45,233 nt of DNA. Source: Muribaculaceae bacterium (lineage in GTDB: Bacteria > Bacteroidota > Bacteroidia > Bacteroidales > Muribaculaceae). The notes beneath the pieces were generated by a model, which saw only the letters and a program-made list of their open reading frames with translations, had not been told where the DNA came from and searched no databases. Within the stretch, counting starts at the first letter, position 1; every line of letters starts with the position of its first letter. The DNA is taken from contig JAGAJP010000017.1 in the NCBI GenBank assembly GCA_017626045.1, positions 1-45,233 of the forward strand. The letters run 5' to 3'. A program made the translations under genes and the position numbers. This document shows positions 17,034 through 27,550 of the stretch, piece after piece.

Positions 17034-18404
17034 ATGGAAGAAAAAAAATCTAAGCGACCGAGAATCGGAGCACTGCCGACAAGCACAGAAAACACTGAGT
17101 CTGCCGGCCAGACCTATCAGCCGAGGCCATACACCGGCACCGAGCGTCCGGAATTCGGACAGAGAGGCTTTCAGCCCCGTCCGCGTATCAACTATCACAA
17201 CTCTTACAACAACAATTACCGCACCCGCGAGGACGGCGCATATCAGCAGCACCGCGAGCGCCCCGCCTATCAGCAGCAGGACGGCGAGTATCAGCAGCGC
17301 CAGCAGACCGGCGACTACCAGCAGCGTCAACAGGGCGGCTACAACCGTACCGGCGGCTATCAGCAGCGTCCCCGCCAGAACGGCTACAACCGTACAAACA
17401 ACAGCTACAACCGTCCCAACGGCTACCAGCAGCGCAACACCAACTATCAGCAGCGCAACCAGGACGGCGACTACCAGCAGCGCAATCAGGAGGACGGCAC
17501 ATACCAGCAGCGTCCGCGCCAGAACAACTACAACCGCCAGGGCGGCTACAACAACCGCCAGCAAAACAACCGTCAAGGCGGTTACCGCAAGAACCAGGGC
17601 GGTTATCAGAAAAACGGCAAGCCCGGAATGAAGTTTATCCCGCGTCCCCGTCAGATTGACTATGTGATCGACGACATCGACCCGAACGAACCGATCCGCC
17701 TCAACAAGTTTATGGCAAACGCCGGCATCTGCTCGCGCCGCGAGGCTGACGAGAAGATCGCAGCCGGAAAGGTTTCGGTAAACGATGTGGTGGTGACCGA
17801 ACTTGGTGTGAAGATCAACCGCGACGACGTGGTGAAATGCGATGACAAGATTGTGACTCCGGAGCGCAAGTGCTATGTGCTCCTCAACAAACCCAAGGAC
17901 TGTGTGACCACAAGCGACGACCCCAACGGACGTCTGACAGTGCTCGACGTGGTGAAGGGCGCATGCAAGGAGAGAATCTACCCGGTGGGCAGACTCGACC
18001 GCAACACAACCGGCGTGCTTCTGCTGACCAACGACGGCGAGCTCGCGTCGAAGCTCACACATCCAAAATATGTTAAGAAGAAAATCTATCACGTGTGGAC
18101 CGACAAGGACATCTCGGAGGAAGATATGCAGCGCATAGCCGACGGCATCCAGCTTGACGACGGCGAGATACACGCCGACGCCATCTCGTATGCCAACGAT
18201 ACAGACCGCAACCAGGCGGGCATCGAAATCCACAGCGGCAGAAACCGCATCGTGCGCCGCATATTCGAGCATCTCGGATACCGCGTCACAAAACTCGACC
18301 GTGTATATTTCGCAGGTCTAACCAAGAAGAACCTCCCCCGCGGACGCTGGAGATACCTAACGCAGGAGGAAGTGAACTTCCTGAGAATGGGTTCTTTTGA
18401 ATAA
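17034..18404 (+). CDS. RluB/RsuA-family pseudouridine synthase with long Gln/Arg/Tyr-rich N-terminal region
   Basis: 456 residues. The C-terminal ~240 form a standard rRNA pseudouridine synthase. An S4 RNA-binding domain begins at [19 protein letters not shown] (~residue 220), and the catalytic motif is [18 protein letters not shown] with Asp322 as the expected nucleophile. RluB modifies 23S rRNA near the peptidyl-transferase centre (family knowledge). The first ~200 residues are low complexity, with about a dozen YQQ units (mostly YQQR) and GYNR/YNRP elements and a strong positive charge. They are likely disordered and RNA-binding. Long basic heads occur on this protein in Bacteroidota, but I cannot say how common this sequence is. 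The stop is 10 bp before asnS. Confidence 0.9.
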   Translation: MEEKKSKRPRIGALPTSTENTESAGQTYQPRPYTGTERPEFGQRGFQPRPRINYHNSYNNNYRTREDGAYQQHRERPAYQQQDGEYQQRQQTGDYQQRQQGGYNRTGGYQQRPRQNGYNRTNNSYNRPNGYQQRNTNYQQRNQDGDYQQRNQEDGTYQQRPRQNNYNRQGGYNNRQQNNRQGGYRKNQGGYQKNGKPGMKFIPRPRQIDYVIDDIDPNEPIRLNKFMANAGICSRREADEKIAAGKVSVNDVVVTELGVKINRDDVVKCDDKIVTPERKCYVLLNKPKDCVTTSDDPNGRLTVLDVVKGACKERIYPVGRLDRNTTGVLLLTNDGELASKLTHPKYVKKKIYHVWTDKDISEEDMQRIADGIQLDDGEIHADAISYANDTDRNQAGIEIHSGRNRIVRRIFEHLGYRVTKLDRVYFAGLTKKNLPRGRWRYLTQEEVNFLRMGSFE

Positions 18405-18414
18405 ACAACTTGAT

Positions 18415-19812
18415 ATGAAAGACATTAAGAGAACAACTGTCAAGGCGCTGCTTTCCGACCCCGACAAATACATCGGCTCGGAGGTGGATGTGAAAGGCTG
18501 GGTGCGCACGCGCCGTGGCAACAAGAATGTCGCGTTTATCGCGCTCAACGACGGTTCGTCGATTAAGAACGTGCAGATAGTGGTGGACTTCGCCAAGATT
18601 CCCGAGGAGTCGCTCAAGGAAGTCACCACAGGAGCGTCGCTCCATGTGCAGGGGAGCGCCGTGGCATCGCAGGGCAAAGGCCAGGCGATTGAGATCCAGG
18701 CGGATGAAATAGAGATTTACGGAACAGCAAGTGTAGCCGACTACCCCCTTCAGAAGAAGGGACACACCCTCGAGTTCCTCCGCGAAATCGCGCATCTGCG
18801 TCCGAGGACCAATACCTTCGGGGCAGTCCTCCGCATCCGTCACTCATTGGCGTATGCCATACATAAATTCTTCAACGACAAGGGATTCTATTATTTTCAC
18901 ACACCCCTCATCACAGCCTCCGACTGTGAGGGCGCCGGAGCGCAGTTCCAGGTTACGACCCTTCCCCTCGAAGACCTTCCAAAGGGAGAGGACGGAATGG
19001 TGGACTACTCGCAGGACTTCTTCGGCAAGATGGCGTCGCTGACCGTGAGCGGCCAGCTCGAAGGGGAGCTCGGCGCCACCGCGCTCGGCTGCATCTATAC
19101 TTTCGGCCCCACGTTCCGCGCCGAAAACTCCAACACTCCGCGTCACCTCTCGGAGTTCTGGATGATAGAACCGGAAATGGCGTTTTACGAGATTGAGGAC
19201 AACATGGACCTCGCCGAGGAATTCGTGAAATACTGCATCTCCTACGCTCTCGAACACAATCGCGACGACATCGAATTCCTCGCCGAGCATTTCGACAAGG
19301 GACTTGTGGACAGGCTCAACTTCGTGGTGGAAAACGACTTCGTGCGTCTTCCCTACACCGAGGGCGTGAAGATTCTCGAGGAGAGCGGCAAGAAGTTCGA
19401 GTTCCCCGTATACTGGGGCGTGGATCTTGCGTCGGAACACGAGCGTTTCCTCGTGGAGGAGCACTTCAAGAAGCCGGTGATCCTCACCGACTATCCGAAG
19501 GAGATAAAGGCTTTCTACATGAAGCTCAACGACGACGGCAAGACTGTACGCGCTATGGATGTGCTCTTCCCGAAGATCGGCGAGATCATCGGCGGCAGCC
19601 AGCGTGAGGAAGACTACGGCAAACTCAAGCAGCGCATGGAGGAACTCGGCCTCGCCGGCATGGACTGGTATCTCGACACGAGAAAGTTCGGCTCCGTGCC
19701 CCACAGCGGTTTCGGTCTCGGTTTCGAGCGCCTCGTGCTGTTCGTGACCGGAATGCAGAACATCCGCGACGTAATCCCCTTCCCCAGATATCCAAACAAC
19801 TGCGATTTCTGA
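18415..19812 (+). CDS. asnS: Asparaginyl-tRNA synthetase
   Basis: Class II synthetase that charges tRNA-Asn. About 465 residues from the ATG at 18415 ([13 protein letters not shown]). The longer frame from a TTG at 18397 overlaps the upstream gene and is not needed. The N-terminal OB-fold anticodon domain shows [19 protein letters not shown]. Motif 2 is in [20 protein letters not shown] and motif 3 in [13 protein letters not shown] near the end. The stop overlaps the next gene by one base (TGATG), so it is the middle gene of a unit RluB-like, asnS, Lnb-like. Confidence 0.97.
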   Translation: MKDIKRTTVKALLSDPDKYIGSEVDVKGWVRTRRGNKNVAFIALNDGSSIKNVQIVVDFAKIPEESLKEVTTGASLHVQGSAVASQGKGQAIEIQADEIEIYGTASVADYPLQKKGHTLEFLREIAHLRPRTNTFGAVLRIRHSLAYAIHKFFNDKGFYYFHTPLITASDCEGAGAQFQVTTLPLEDLPKGEDGMVDYSQDFFGKMASLTVSGQLEGELGATALGCIYTFGPTFRAENSNTPRHLSEFWMIEPEMAFYEIEDNMDLAEEFVKYCISYALEHNRDDIEFLAEHFDKGLVDRLNFVVENDFVRLPYTEGVKILEESGKKFEFPVYWGVDLASEHERFLVEEHFKKPVILTDYPKEIKAFYMKLNDDGKTVRAMDVLFPKIGEIIGGSQREEDYGKLKQRMEELGLAGMDWYLDTRKFGSVPHSGFGLGFERLVLFVTGMQNIRDVIPFPRYPNNCDF

Positions 19813-21005
19813 TGAGATCGCTTTGTGCAATCCTGATAATATTGATTTACCTCTCCTGCGGCGTGACAGCCCGGGAGAGGACCGATTCTGTCTTGCCCGA
19901 CTCCATAGGAGGAGGTGACCTGACAGTGAGCGTGGTGACATGCGCGCCGGGTCCGGATGTTTATGAGCTCTGCGGACATGCCGCGCTGCGTATCCGCAAC
20001 TCGGAGATGGACTCCGTATGGAACTATGGAATCTTCGACTTCACATCGCCCAACTTCATCTACCGCTTCTGCAAGGGTGAGACCGACTATATGGTGCGCG
20101 GATATGACTTCCGTCGCTTTATGCCGGTCTATGTGATGCGGGGCTCCCGCGTCTCGGAGCAGGTGCTGAACCTGACTCAGGAGGAGGCGAGGAGACTCCG
20201 GGCGATGCTTCAGAAAGAGGCTTTGCCGCAAAACTGCGTCTACCGCTACAACTATGTGCGCGACAACTGTGCCACCCGGCCCTGGAAGAGGGTGACTCAG
20301 GCTGCGGGCAGTGGCATCACACTTCCCGACACACTGCTTTTCCCCACCTTTCGCGACGAGATGCGTTTCTTTCACCGCAACTATCCATGGTATCAGTTTG
20401 GCATAGACCTCGCGCTTGGTGGAGGACTCGACTATCCGTTGGCAAAAGATGAGGACACCTTCGCGCCGCCGGTGCTGGAATGGAAACTCGCCCGGGCGAA
20501 AATCGGCGGAGCTCCGTTGGTGAAGGAGACAAATGTCATCTTCCCCGGCTATCATGACGCCACTCTTCCCCCTACGCCATGGATTCTGACTCCTATGGCG
20601 GCGGGACTTGCCATGCTTCTGGTCAGTCTTGGCACACTATTTGCAATTGTAAGATACCGGCGATATTGGAGAGTATGGATATCCGCGTACTTCCTGCTCG
20701 CGGGTGTGGCAGGATGCGTCATCACGTTTCTCGTGTTCTTCTCCAGTCATGAGGCGACATCGCCAAACTGGCTGCTCGTATGGCTCAACCCGCTGCAGCT
20801 TATCCTCGGCGCAGGCGTCTGGGTAAGGTCATGGCGAAAAATATTAGTGGCGGCTGCATGGTACGACACCCTTATGCCTCCGCTTCTCGCGCTTCTGTGG
20901 ATTTTTATTCCGCAGGTGGCGAATCCTGCCGTCTGGCCGATGCTCTTCTCCGCCATGCCGCTCGCGATGAGTGTGATATATTATTTTAAAAGAATTTATA
21001 AATAG
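19812..21005 (+). CDS. DUF4105/Lnb-type membrane protein (probable lipoprotein N-acyltransferase family)
   Basis: 397 residues. A signal or anchor helix (~5-18) is followed by a periplasmic domain (~25-250) and about five C-terminal membrane helices (from PWILTPMAAGLAMLL). The periplasmic part has the DUF4105 pattern: ELCGHAALRIRN with His56, FDFTSPNFIYRF, and YVRDNCATRPW with Cys153, a plausible Cys/His catalytic pair. Members of this family in Bacteroides were reported as Lnb, which adds the third acyl chain to lipoproteins where Lnt is missing. I rely on memory for that, so the activity here is inference. The ATG overlaps the asnS stop. The next gene starts four bases after the stop, so co-transcription is likely. 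Confidence 0.8.
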   Translation: MRSLCAILIILIYLSCGVTARERTDSVLPDSIGGGDLTVSVVTCAPGPDVYELCGHAALRIRNSEMDSVWNYGIFDFTSPNFIYRFCKGETDYMVRGYDFRRFMPVYVMRGSRVSEQVLNLTQEEARRLRAMLQKEALPQNCVYRYNYVRDNCATRPWKRVTQAAGSGITLPDTLLFPTFRDEMRFFHRNYPWYQFGIDLALGGGLDYPLAKDEDTFAPPVLEWKLARAKIGGAPLVKETNVIFPGYHDATLPPTPWILTPMAAGLAMLLVSLGTLFAIVRYRRYWRVWISAYFLLAGVAGCVITFLVFFSSHEATSPNWLLVWLNPLQLILGAGVWVRSWRKILVAAAWYDTLMPPLLALLWIFIPQVANPAVWPMLFSAMPLAMSVIYYFKRIYK

Positions 21006-21009
21006 GATT

Positions 21010-22590
21010 ATGAAAACAAGGCTGTTGACATCGGTGCTTTGCAGTCTCGTCGGCTGGTCGGCTGTGGTTATGGCTGACCCCTCGAGACCGAGACTCGTCG
21101 TGGGCATCATGGTGGACCAACTGCGCACTGACTATATCGACTTCCTGAGGACTCGTTTCGGAAAGGAAGGATTCAATCTTCTGATAGACAAAGGACTGTA
21201 TCTCAAGAATGTTGATTTCAACGCCAAGGAGCTCGATCCCGCGAGCGCCACGGCTATCCTCTATACCGGCAACTATGCCTCCGCTTCGGGGATTCCCGCC
21301 GAGAAGGTCTATGACCCGGCTTCCAACCATCCCCTGCCGGTGCTCCACGACTCGGAGACGATAGGCAATTTCACAAGCGAGACCTACAGTCCTAAAGCAC
21401 TGCGCCTCTCAACCCTCAGCGACGAGGTGGCTATCGACGGAGTGGGACTCGGGGCTGTCTACAGCATATCGCCCGATCCCATGCAGGCGATAATCATGGC
21501 GGGACACGCCGGCAGCGGCGCCTTCTGGATCAGTGACGAGTCGGGAAAGTGGGCAACCACCACCTATTACAAGGAAGTGCCCGCCGGCATCTCGCGCATC
21601 AACTACAGTTCGCCGCTCGCGGAGCGTATGGACACCATGGTGTGGACCCCGGCGCGACCTCTCGATTCATACGACGGTGTGCCGGCTCAGAAGAAATATT
21701 TCCCCTTCCGCCACGCCTTCCCCAAGAAAAGCAGCGACAGATATGTCAAGTTCAAGGAGTCAGCGCTTGTCAACGCGGAAGTGACCGACGTTGCCGTGGA
21801 TTTCATTCGCACTCTTCAGCTCGGTCAGCGCGGCGATGTCATCGACATGCTCAACGTGGGATACACGGCGTCTCCGTTCAAATACGGTGCCGACGGCGAC
21901 ATGAGGCTTGAGCTCCAGGACTCATATATCCGTCTCGACGCGCAGATAGAGCGTCTGCTCGCGGCTGTGAAGCAATATGTGGGTCTCGACAACGCCTTGG
22001 TTTTCCTGTCGTCGACCGGTTATTTCGACGAGTCTGCGGAAGACGACGCCCGATACCGCATCCCGAGCGGCACATTCTCCATGAAGCGCGCGGTGTCGCT
22101 CCTCAACTCCTATCTCAGCGCCCTTCACGGCAACGACCAGTATGTGAAGGGAAGTTACCGGAACATGGTGTATCTCGACCCGGCGGTGGTGGAGAAGCAC
22201 GGGCTTAACATTTCCGATGTTCGCCGCGACGCGCGCGATTTCCTCGTGAGGATGAGCGGCGTCACCGATGTGTTGTCGCTTACCGACATCATCAGCCGAA
22301 CCACTCCCGAACTGCAGCGGGTGGCGAGAAGCATCGACCCCAAGAGCGCCGGCGACCTGCGTCTTGAGTTCGCGCCGGGCTGGACGGTTGCCGATGACGT
22401 GCGCCTCCCCGTGACTACAAGCCAGGTGCGCGAGGCGTGTCCCGCGACTCCTGCATTCCTGATGGGTCCCGGAGTGCCCGCCGCCACCATCGGCAGCGTG
22501 GTCGACGCCGTGACGATAGCCCCCTCCCTGAGCTCGGTGATGAGAATCAGAAGCCCCAACGGAGCCGCTTCGCGCCCATTGACTTGGTAA
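21010..22590 (+). CDS. Alkaline-phosphatase-superfamily exported protein, probably catalytically degenerate
   Basis: 526 residues with a signal peptide (to ~VMA, 22). The N-terminal part matches PafA-type phosphatases: RPRLVVGIMVDQLRTDYIDF with the first metal Asp, GFNLLIDKGL, then SATAILYTGNYASASGIP around the nucleophile Thr region. The other metal ligands look lost. Where the family has an Asp-x3-His motif (SSTDYIGH-like), this protein reads VGYTASPFKYG (~283-293). Where it has the DHG pair after a hydrophobic strand, it reads LVFLSSTGYFDES (~331). The late His is not seen either (REACPATPAFLMGPG). It may be a binding or regulatory protein. It is in an operon with the Lnb-like gene, and the secA promoter overlaps its 3' end. 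Confidence 0.78.
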   Translation: MKTRLLTSVLCSLVGWSAVVMADPSRPRLVVGIMVDQLRTDYIDFLRTRFGKEGFNLLIDKGLYLKNVDFNAKELDPASATAILYTGNYASASGIPAEKVYDPASNHPLPVLHDSETIGNFTSETYSPKALRLSTLSDEVAIDGVGLGAVYSISPDPMQAIIMAGHAGSGAFWISDESGKWATTTYYKEVPAGISRINYSSPLAERMDTMVWTPARPLDSYDGVPAQKKYFPFRHAFPKKSSDRYVKFKESALVNAEVTDVAVDFIRTLQLGQRGDVIDMLNVGYTASPFKYGADGDMRLELQDSYIRLDAQIERLLAAVKQYVGLDNALVFLSSTGYFDESAEDDARYRIPSGTFSMKRAVSLLNSYLSALHGNDQYVKGSYRNMVYLDPAVVEKHGLNISDVRRDARDFLVRMSGVTDVLSLTDIISRTTPELQRVARSIDPKSAGDLRLEFAPGWTVADDVRLPVTTSQVREACPATPAFLMGPGVPAATIGSVVDAVTIAPSLSSVMRIRSPNGAASRPLTW

Positions 22591-22614
22591 TCTCGAATAT
22601 TTTGATTATCTTTG
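22584..22614 (+). promoter_or_regulatory. Bacteroidota-type promoter of secA
   Basis: TTG (22584-22586), a 20-bp spacer and TATCTTTG (22607-22614). The -33 element lies in the last codons of the upstream gene. The start should be near 22621, giving a leader of about 80 nt. Confidence 0.82.
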
Positions 22615-22702
22615 CGCTTTATAAGTGTTTTTTTGTCGCGCCCCCGGGCTCGGACAGATTTCAAATCAAGTATAACAAATACAATATTAACTCTCATTGA
22701 AA

Positions 22703-25700
22703 ATGGGATTCGGCAAGATACTTAAATCAATTTTCGGCGATCAGAGCGAGCGCGCGGTGCGTCCCCTCTGGAATCGCCTTCAGAAGGAAATAAACCCTAT
22801 TTCGGAACAGATACGCGGCATCAGCAACGATGAGCTCCGCGAAAGAATAAACGTGATACGCGACGATATCCGCGGCGAGTCGAAGACATACAAAGACAAG
22901 ATGTCGGAAATCCGCACCCGGATAGAGACGATGGAATACGACAAGCGCGAGCCGCTCTGGAAGGAAATCGACTCCCTGAAGGAAGACATGTACAAGATGT
23001 ATGCGAGGAAACTCGACGCCGCGCTTCCCGAAGTCTTCGCCGTGGTGAAGGAGACCGCGAGACGTTTTGCCGAGAACGACACCATCGAGGTGACGGCAAG
23101 CGACGCCGACCGCGAGCTGGCGGCACAGGGCAAGGACTTCATCACCATCGACGGCGACAGGGCTGTGTATAAGAACTCATGGATCGCCGGCGGCAACGAG
23201 ACGAAGTGGGATATGGTGCACTACGACGTGCAGCTGATCGGCGGCATGGTGCTCCACGGCATACTCCAGGGGGAGAAGACCTCCAACAACATCGCCGAGA
23301 TGGCTACCGGCGAGGGCAAGACCCTCGTGGCTACTCTTCCGGTGTTCCTGAACGCCCTGACGGGCGAGGGCGTGCATGTGGTGACCGTCAACGACTATCT
23401 CGCCAAGCGTGACTCCGAGTGGATGGGTCCGCTCTATCAGTTCCACGGCCTTACCGTGGCGTGCATCGACAAGACAGAGCCCAACTCCCCCCAGAGGCGC
23501 GACGCTTACCGCTGCGACATCACGTTCGGCACCAACAACGAATTCGGCTTCGACTACCTCCGCGACAATATGGCGACACAGGTTTCGGACCTCGTTCAGC
23601 GCGACGACCACTACTATGCGATTGTCGACGAGACCGACTCCGTGCTTATCGATGACGCCCGTACACCTCTGATCATCTCCGGCCCCATCCCCAAGGGCGA
23701 CGACCAGATGTTCAACGAGTTCAAGCCCAATGTGGAGAAAGTGGTGACGGCGCAGAGGAAACTCGCCCAGGCGCTTCTGCTCGAGGCTAAGGACAAGATT
23801 TCCGCCGCCATGAGCGGTGACCCCGAGAAGGTGAAGAAGTTCGACAAAGGGGAGGGCAAGAAACCCCTTACCGCGCAGGAACTGCTCGAAGACGGCGGTC
23901 TCGCGCTCTTCCGCGTCTACAAGAGCCTTCCGAAACACGGTCCCCTCATCCGCTACCTCAGCGAGGAGGGCATCAAGCCCATTCTCCTCAAGACCGAGGA
24001 AAAATACATGCAGGACAACAACCGCGAGATGCCCGTGGCAGTGGAGCCACTCTTCTTCGTGGTTGACGAGAAGAACCACAGCATCGAGCTTACCGACAAG
24101 GGTATCCAGGTGCTTACCGACACCACTCAGGACCCGCAGTTCTTCGTTCTCCCCGACATCACAGCCCAGCTTTCGCAGGTGGAGCACATGGAGGGGTCGG
24201 ATGAGGAGAAACGTCAGCGCAAGGACGAGCTGCTGCAGGAATACAGCGTGAAGTCGGAGCGCGTGCATACCGTGAACCAGCTTCTCAAGGCATATACACT
24301 ATTCGACAAGGACGTCGAGTATGTGATCGACGACAACAAGATAAAGATTGTAGACGAGCAGACCGGCCGTATCATGGAGGGTCGCCGTTATTCCGACGGC
24401 CTGCATCAGGCTATCGAGGCAAAGGAGGGAGTGAAGGTGGAGGCTGCCACTCAGACATACGCCACCATCACCCTGCAGAACTATTTCAGGATGTATCGCA
24501 AGCTCGCCGGTATGACCGGTACCGCCATGACTGAGGCGGGCGAGTTCTATGACATCTACAAGATGGAGGTTGTTGAGATTCCTACCAACCGCCCGGTAAT
24601 CCGCGACGACCAGAAAGACCGCGTCTACCGCACGAAGAAGGAGAAATACAATGCCGTGATCCAGGAAGTGGAGGATATGGTGAAGCAGGGACGCCCTGTT
24701 CTTGTGGGCACCACCTCGGTGGAGATTTCCGAGCTTCTCAGCCGTATGCTCCAGCTCCGCAAGATACCCCACCAGGTGCTGAACGCCAAGCTGCACCAGA
24801 AGGAGGCGGACATCGTGGCGCAGGCAGGCAAGACGGGCACCGTGACCATCGCCACCAACATGGCGGGTCGAGGCACCGACATCAAGCTGACTCCTGAAGT
24901 GAAGGAGGCGGGGGGTCTCGCCATCATCGGCACCGAGCGCCATGAGTCGCGCCGTGTCGACCGTCAGCTGCGCGGACGTGCCGGCCGTCAGGGTGACCCC
25001 GGTTCCTCTGTGTTCTTCGTGTCGTTTGAAGATAACCTCATGCGCCTCTTCGCCGGCGAGCGTATTTTCAAGATGCTCGACAAGATGGGATTCCAGGAGG
25101 GCGAGATGCTTGAGTCGAACATGCTCACAAGCTCCATCGAGAAGGCGCAGAAGAGAGTGGAGGAGAACAACTACGGCATCCGTAAGCGCCTCGTGGAATA
25201 CGACGACGTGATGAACGCCCAGCGCACCGCCATCTACGGCAAGCGCCAGAACGCCCTCAAGGGCGAGAGAATCGGTACGGATATCGCCAACATGATTTAC
25301 GATACCGCTCAGCAGATCGCCGAGTCGTATGCCGAATACGAGGAGTTTGAAAACAGCGTGCGCTCAACGCTCGCCATAGACGTGCCCCTCTCCGCCGAGG
25401 AGTTCAAGAAGGCTGACCGCAAGGACATCACCGAGCGTCTCGCCGAGGAGGCTCTGAACGTATACTACCGCAACCGCGAGAAAATCGCCACTTCGGCTAT
25501 GCCGTATATCAAGGAGTTTGTGGAGGAACGCGGCGCTGCCGGTATCGTGGGTGTCCCGGTGACCGACGGCAGACGTTTCTTCAACATCCGCTGTGACCTC
25601 CGTGAGGCATACGACAACCAGTGCCGTCCGATTGTGAAGGGCTGGGAGAAGGCTGTGCTTCTGCAGGCTATCGACAATGCATGGCAGGAGCAGCTTCGCG

Positions 25701-26233
25701 CTCTCGACGAACTGCGCAAGTCTGTGCAGAACGCAAGCTACGAGCAGAAAGACCCGCTCGTTATCTACAAACTCGAGGCTTACGGCCTCTGGAAGGGTAT
25801 GCTTGAGGAGATGAACTCCAAGGCTGTGGCAACCCTAATGCGCGGCAAACTCGCCGCTCCCGACTATGAGGAGGCGAAGGCGGCTCGTGAGGCACAGGAG
25901 GCGGCGCGTGACGCCCAGCAGCTCGCGCAGCAGCAGGCGCAGCAACTTGCCCAGGCGCGCAGAAACGCGCAGGCGGCGGCTTATTCCCGCACTCAGGAGA
26001 TTCGCCGTGAATACGGCGCTCCCGTCAACTCCTCGAATCCGTATGCCAATTATTCCACTACCAGGGAGACATACGAAGGGGAGAACGCCCAGCGTCAGGC
26101 TGCGCAGAACGTCAACCGCCAGCAGCAGCCCCAGCGTCAGCCGATCAAGGCTCAGCCGAAGGTGGGAAGAAACGACCCGTGTCCCTGTGGAAGCGGTAAG
26201 AAATACAAGAACTGCCACGGCAAGAATATGTGA
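22703..26233 (+). CDS. secA: Protein translocase ATPase subunit SecA
   Basis: Motor of the Sec pathway; it drives unfolded exported proteins through SecYEG. About 1176 residues from the ATG at 22703 ([14 protein letters not shown]). The TTG at 22697 is two codons upstream and not needed. Walker A is in [15 protein letters not shown] (~202-208), the DEAD-like motif in [17 protein letters not shown] (~309), and the helicase motif in [14 protein letters not shown]. An Ala/Gln-rich linker leads to the zinc-binding SEC-C end [19 protein letters not shown]. It is longer than the ~900 residues of E. coli, as is usual in Bacteroidota. It has its own promoter. Two GYF-domain genes follow. Confidence 0.98.
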   Translation: MGFGKILKSIFGDQSERAVRPLWNRLQKEINPISEQIRGISNDELRERINVIRDDIRGESKTYKDKMSEIRTRIETMEYDKREPLWKEIDSLKEDMYKMYARKLDAALPEVFAVVKETARRFAENDTIEVTASDADRELAAQGKDFITIDGDRAVYKNSWIAGGNETKWDMVHYDVQLIGGMVLHGILQGEKTSNNIAEMATGEGKTLVATLPVFLNALTGEGVHVVTVNDYLAKRDSEWMGPLYQFHGLTVACIDKTEPNSPQRRDAYRCDITFGTNNEFGFDYLRDNMATQVSDLVQRDDHYYAIVDETDSVLIDDARTPLIISGPIPKGDDQMFNEFKPNVEKVVTAQRKLAQALLLEAKDKISAAMSGDPEKVKKFDKGEGKKPLTAQELLEDGGLALFRVYKSLPKHGPLIRYLSEEGIKPILLKTEEKYMQDNNREMPVAVEPLFFVVDEKNHSIELTDKGIQVLTDTTQDPQFFVLPDITAQLSQVEHMEGSDEEKRQRKDELLQEYSVKSERVHTVNQLLKAYTLFDKDVEYVIDDNKIKIVDEQTGRIMEGRRYSDGLHQAIEAKEGVKVEAATQTYATITLQNYFRMYRKLAGMTGTAMTEAGEFYDIYKMEVVEIPTNRPVIRDDQKDRVYRTKKEKYNAVIQEVEDMVKQGRPVLVGTTSVEISELLSRMLQLRKIPHQVLNAKLHQKEADIVAQAGKTGTVTIATNMAGRGTDIKLTPEVKEAGGLAIIGTERHESRRVDRQLRGRAGRQGDPGSSVFFVSFEDNLMRLFAGERIFKMLDKMGFQEGEMLESNMLTSSIEKAQKRVEENNYGIRKRLVEYDDVMNAQRTAIYGKRQNALKGERIGTDIANMIYDTAQQIAESYAEYEEFENSVRSTLAIDVPLSAEEFKKADRKDITERLAEEALNVYYRNREKIATSAMPYIKEFVEERGAAGIVGVPVTDGRRFFNIRCDLREAYDNQCRPIVKGWEKAVLLQAIDNAWQEQLRALDELRKSVQNASYEQKDPLVIYKLEAYGLWKGMLEEMNSKAVATLMRGKLAAPDYEEAKAAREAQEAARDAQQLAQQQAQQLAQARRNAQAAAYSRTQEIRREYGAPVNSSNPYANYSTTRETYEGENAQRQAAQNVNRQQQPQRQPIKAQPKVGRNDPCPCGSGKKYKNCHGKNM

Positions 26234-26290
26234 TGCCGGCAGGCAATACCAATGAAGTGTAGTAAACTTCGATAAAAGATCATCTCAGTT

Positions 26291-26902
26291 ATGGAGAAAG
26301 AATATTATATAGTTGTGAACGACAAAAGAGAGGGACCCTTCTCTTTCGAGCAACTCAGAGTGAGAAACATAGAGCCTTCGACTCTCGTATGGACCGCAGG
26401 TCTCGCCGACTGGGTGAGGGCTGACACATTGCCGGAACTGGAACCGATTATGGCGGCGCGAACCCGTGTGGACGACAATGAGTCCGCTTTCGGAACCTAT
26501 GCGCGTCCGGAGGCTCAGCGCACCCCGGCGCAGGGCAACTACGGCGGCAGCTGCTACGGCGCACAGCAAAACTACGGTGCTCAGAACGGCTGCGGCAATC
26601 AGAACGGCTACGGATATGGCAATACCGGAAGCTCAAACAACTGGTATACACTGGCGATTATCGCCACTGTGGTCGGATTCCTTGTGTCGTGTGTGGGAGG
26701 CATTCTCGGCATCTTCGCCATCCTTCAGGGAAGCAAGGCACGCGATGCGGAGCGCATAGGCGACAATGTTACCGCAAGATCCGCATGGTCGACTTGTAAG
26801 ACTCTGACCATCATATCCTTTGTCCTTACAGGCATCGGACTTGTCGCTAACGTTTGGGTTTTTACCACTGTCTTTAACAACCCAGCGCTTACGAATCTTT
26901 GA
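26291..26902 (+). CDS. GYF_2 (DUF4339) plus CD225/dispanin-like membrane protein
   Basis: 203 residues. The N-terminal GYF_2 domain (1-~55) shows YYIVVNDKREGPFSFEQL and TLVWTAGLADWVRA. A Gly/Asn/Gln-rich linker (~75-115) follows. The C-terminal pair of membrane helices (~117-200) has the dispanin pattern GILGIFAILQGSKARDAERI, then GDNVTARSAW before the second helix. The sequence suggests a cytoplasmic GYF domain that binds Pro-rich partners, tethered to the membrane. The cellular job is unknown. It starts 57 bp after secA with no terminator between and is followed 25 bp later by a second GYF protein, so the three may share a transcript. Confidence 0.82.
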   Translation: MEKEYYIVVNDKREGPFSFEQLRVRNIEPSTLVWTAGLADWVRADTLPELEPIMAARTRVDDNESAFGTYARPEAQRTPAQGNYGGSCYGAQQNYGAQNGCGNQNGYGYGNTGSSNNWYTLAIIATVVGFLVSCVGGILGIFAILQGSKARDAERIGDNVTARSAWSTCKTLTIISFVLTGIGLVANVWVFTTVFNNPALTNL

Positions 26903-26927
26903 TGCTTGGCAATGAATTGAATTCTGA

Positions 26928-27341
26928 ATGAAGTATTTCGCAATGATAGACGGCCGTCAGGTCGGCCCGTTTGAACTTGATGATGTGGTGAGGGAAGGCA
27001 TACGCCCCGACACCTATGTTTGGTGTAAGGGGATGGCTGACTGGGAGCAGGCGCAGGATGTTCCTGACATCTGCCGCTATTTCCGCCAGCGCCTTTCCGG
27101 CTCGCTGCCCTCATTGAGAAAACCGTCTGCCGGCACCCTGTCAGACAGCATTATGGAGCAGGAGGAGCTGATAAGACAGCTTCCTCCGAGCCTCCAGGGC
27201 TTCGTGAGGCGCTCCGGCGTAAAGCTGACCAAAGACAGTCTCCCGCAGCCCGACAGGCACAGATATTCCCGCACCCTCCCCGTAATCCTCTACATCATCT
27301 GCCTCCTCCTCATCCTCCTCGGCTTCCTCATAAGCCGCTAA
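26928..27341 (+). CDS. GYF_2 (DUF4339) protein with C-terminal membrane anchor
   Basis: 137 residues. The GYF_2 domain (1-~50) shows MKYFAMIDGRQVGPFELDDV and TYVWCKGMADWEQAQ, clearly related to the neighbour upstream. A charged middle region follows, then one hydrophobic tail helix (VILYIICLLLILLGFLIS) that should anchor it in the inner membrane. The function is unknown. The start codon follows an AT-rich stretch (gaattga, attctga) that may be a short 7-bp repeat patch. A bidirectional hairpin closes the unit. Confidence 0.8.
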   Translation: MKYFAMIDGRQVGPFELDDVVREGIRPDTYVWCKGMADWEQAQDVPDICRYFRQRLSGSLPSLRKPSAGTLSDSIMEQEELIRQLPPSLQGFVRRSGVKLTKDSLPQPDRHRYSRTLPVILYIICLLLILLGFLISR

Positions 27342-27360
27342 TCCAAACTGCAATACAAAA

Positions 27361-27387
27361 GGAGGGCCGCTTTCTCAGCGGCCCTCC
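27361..27387. terminator. Bidirectional terminator between the GYF gene and DUF4250
   Basis: Perfect 11-bp arms, ggagggccgct (27361-27371) and agcggccctcc (27377-27387), with a 5-nt loop. An AAAA run lies on the left side, which is a T-run for the minus strand, and ttc lies on the right. It separates convergent genes. The rest of the gap to 27550 is AT-rich and shows nothing I can name. Confidence 0.75.
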
Positions 27388-27550
27388 TTCACGATTCCAC
27401 TATAAACTATATCTAACTAAACTTAAAACCGCATTCTCACTTTCTCCCGAAACCGGGAATGCTTTGCCATATTGCTTTTGTATCTATCAAACGAAAATGT
27501 ATGTATTTTGGTTGGATTTCAGGTCGTATTTTATACAAATACAACATGAT

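Noticed and set aside
17007..18272. Long minus-strand frame of 421 codons
   Set aside because: It is the mirror of the RluB-like gene. Its Val/Leu/Ala runs are complements of the Tyr-Gln-Arg repeats, not membrane helices.
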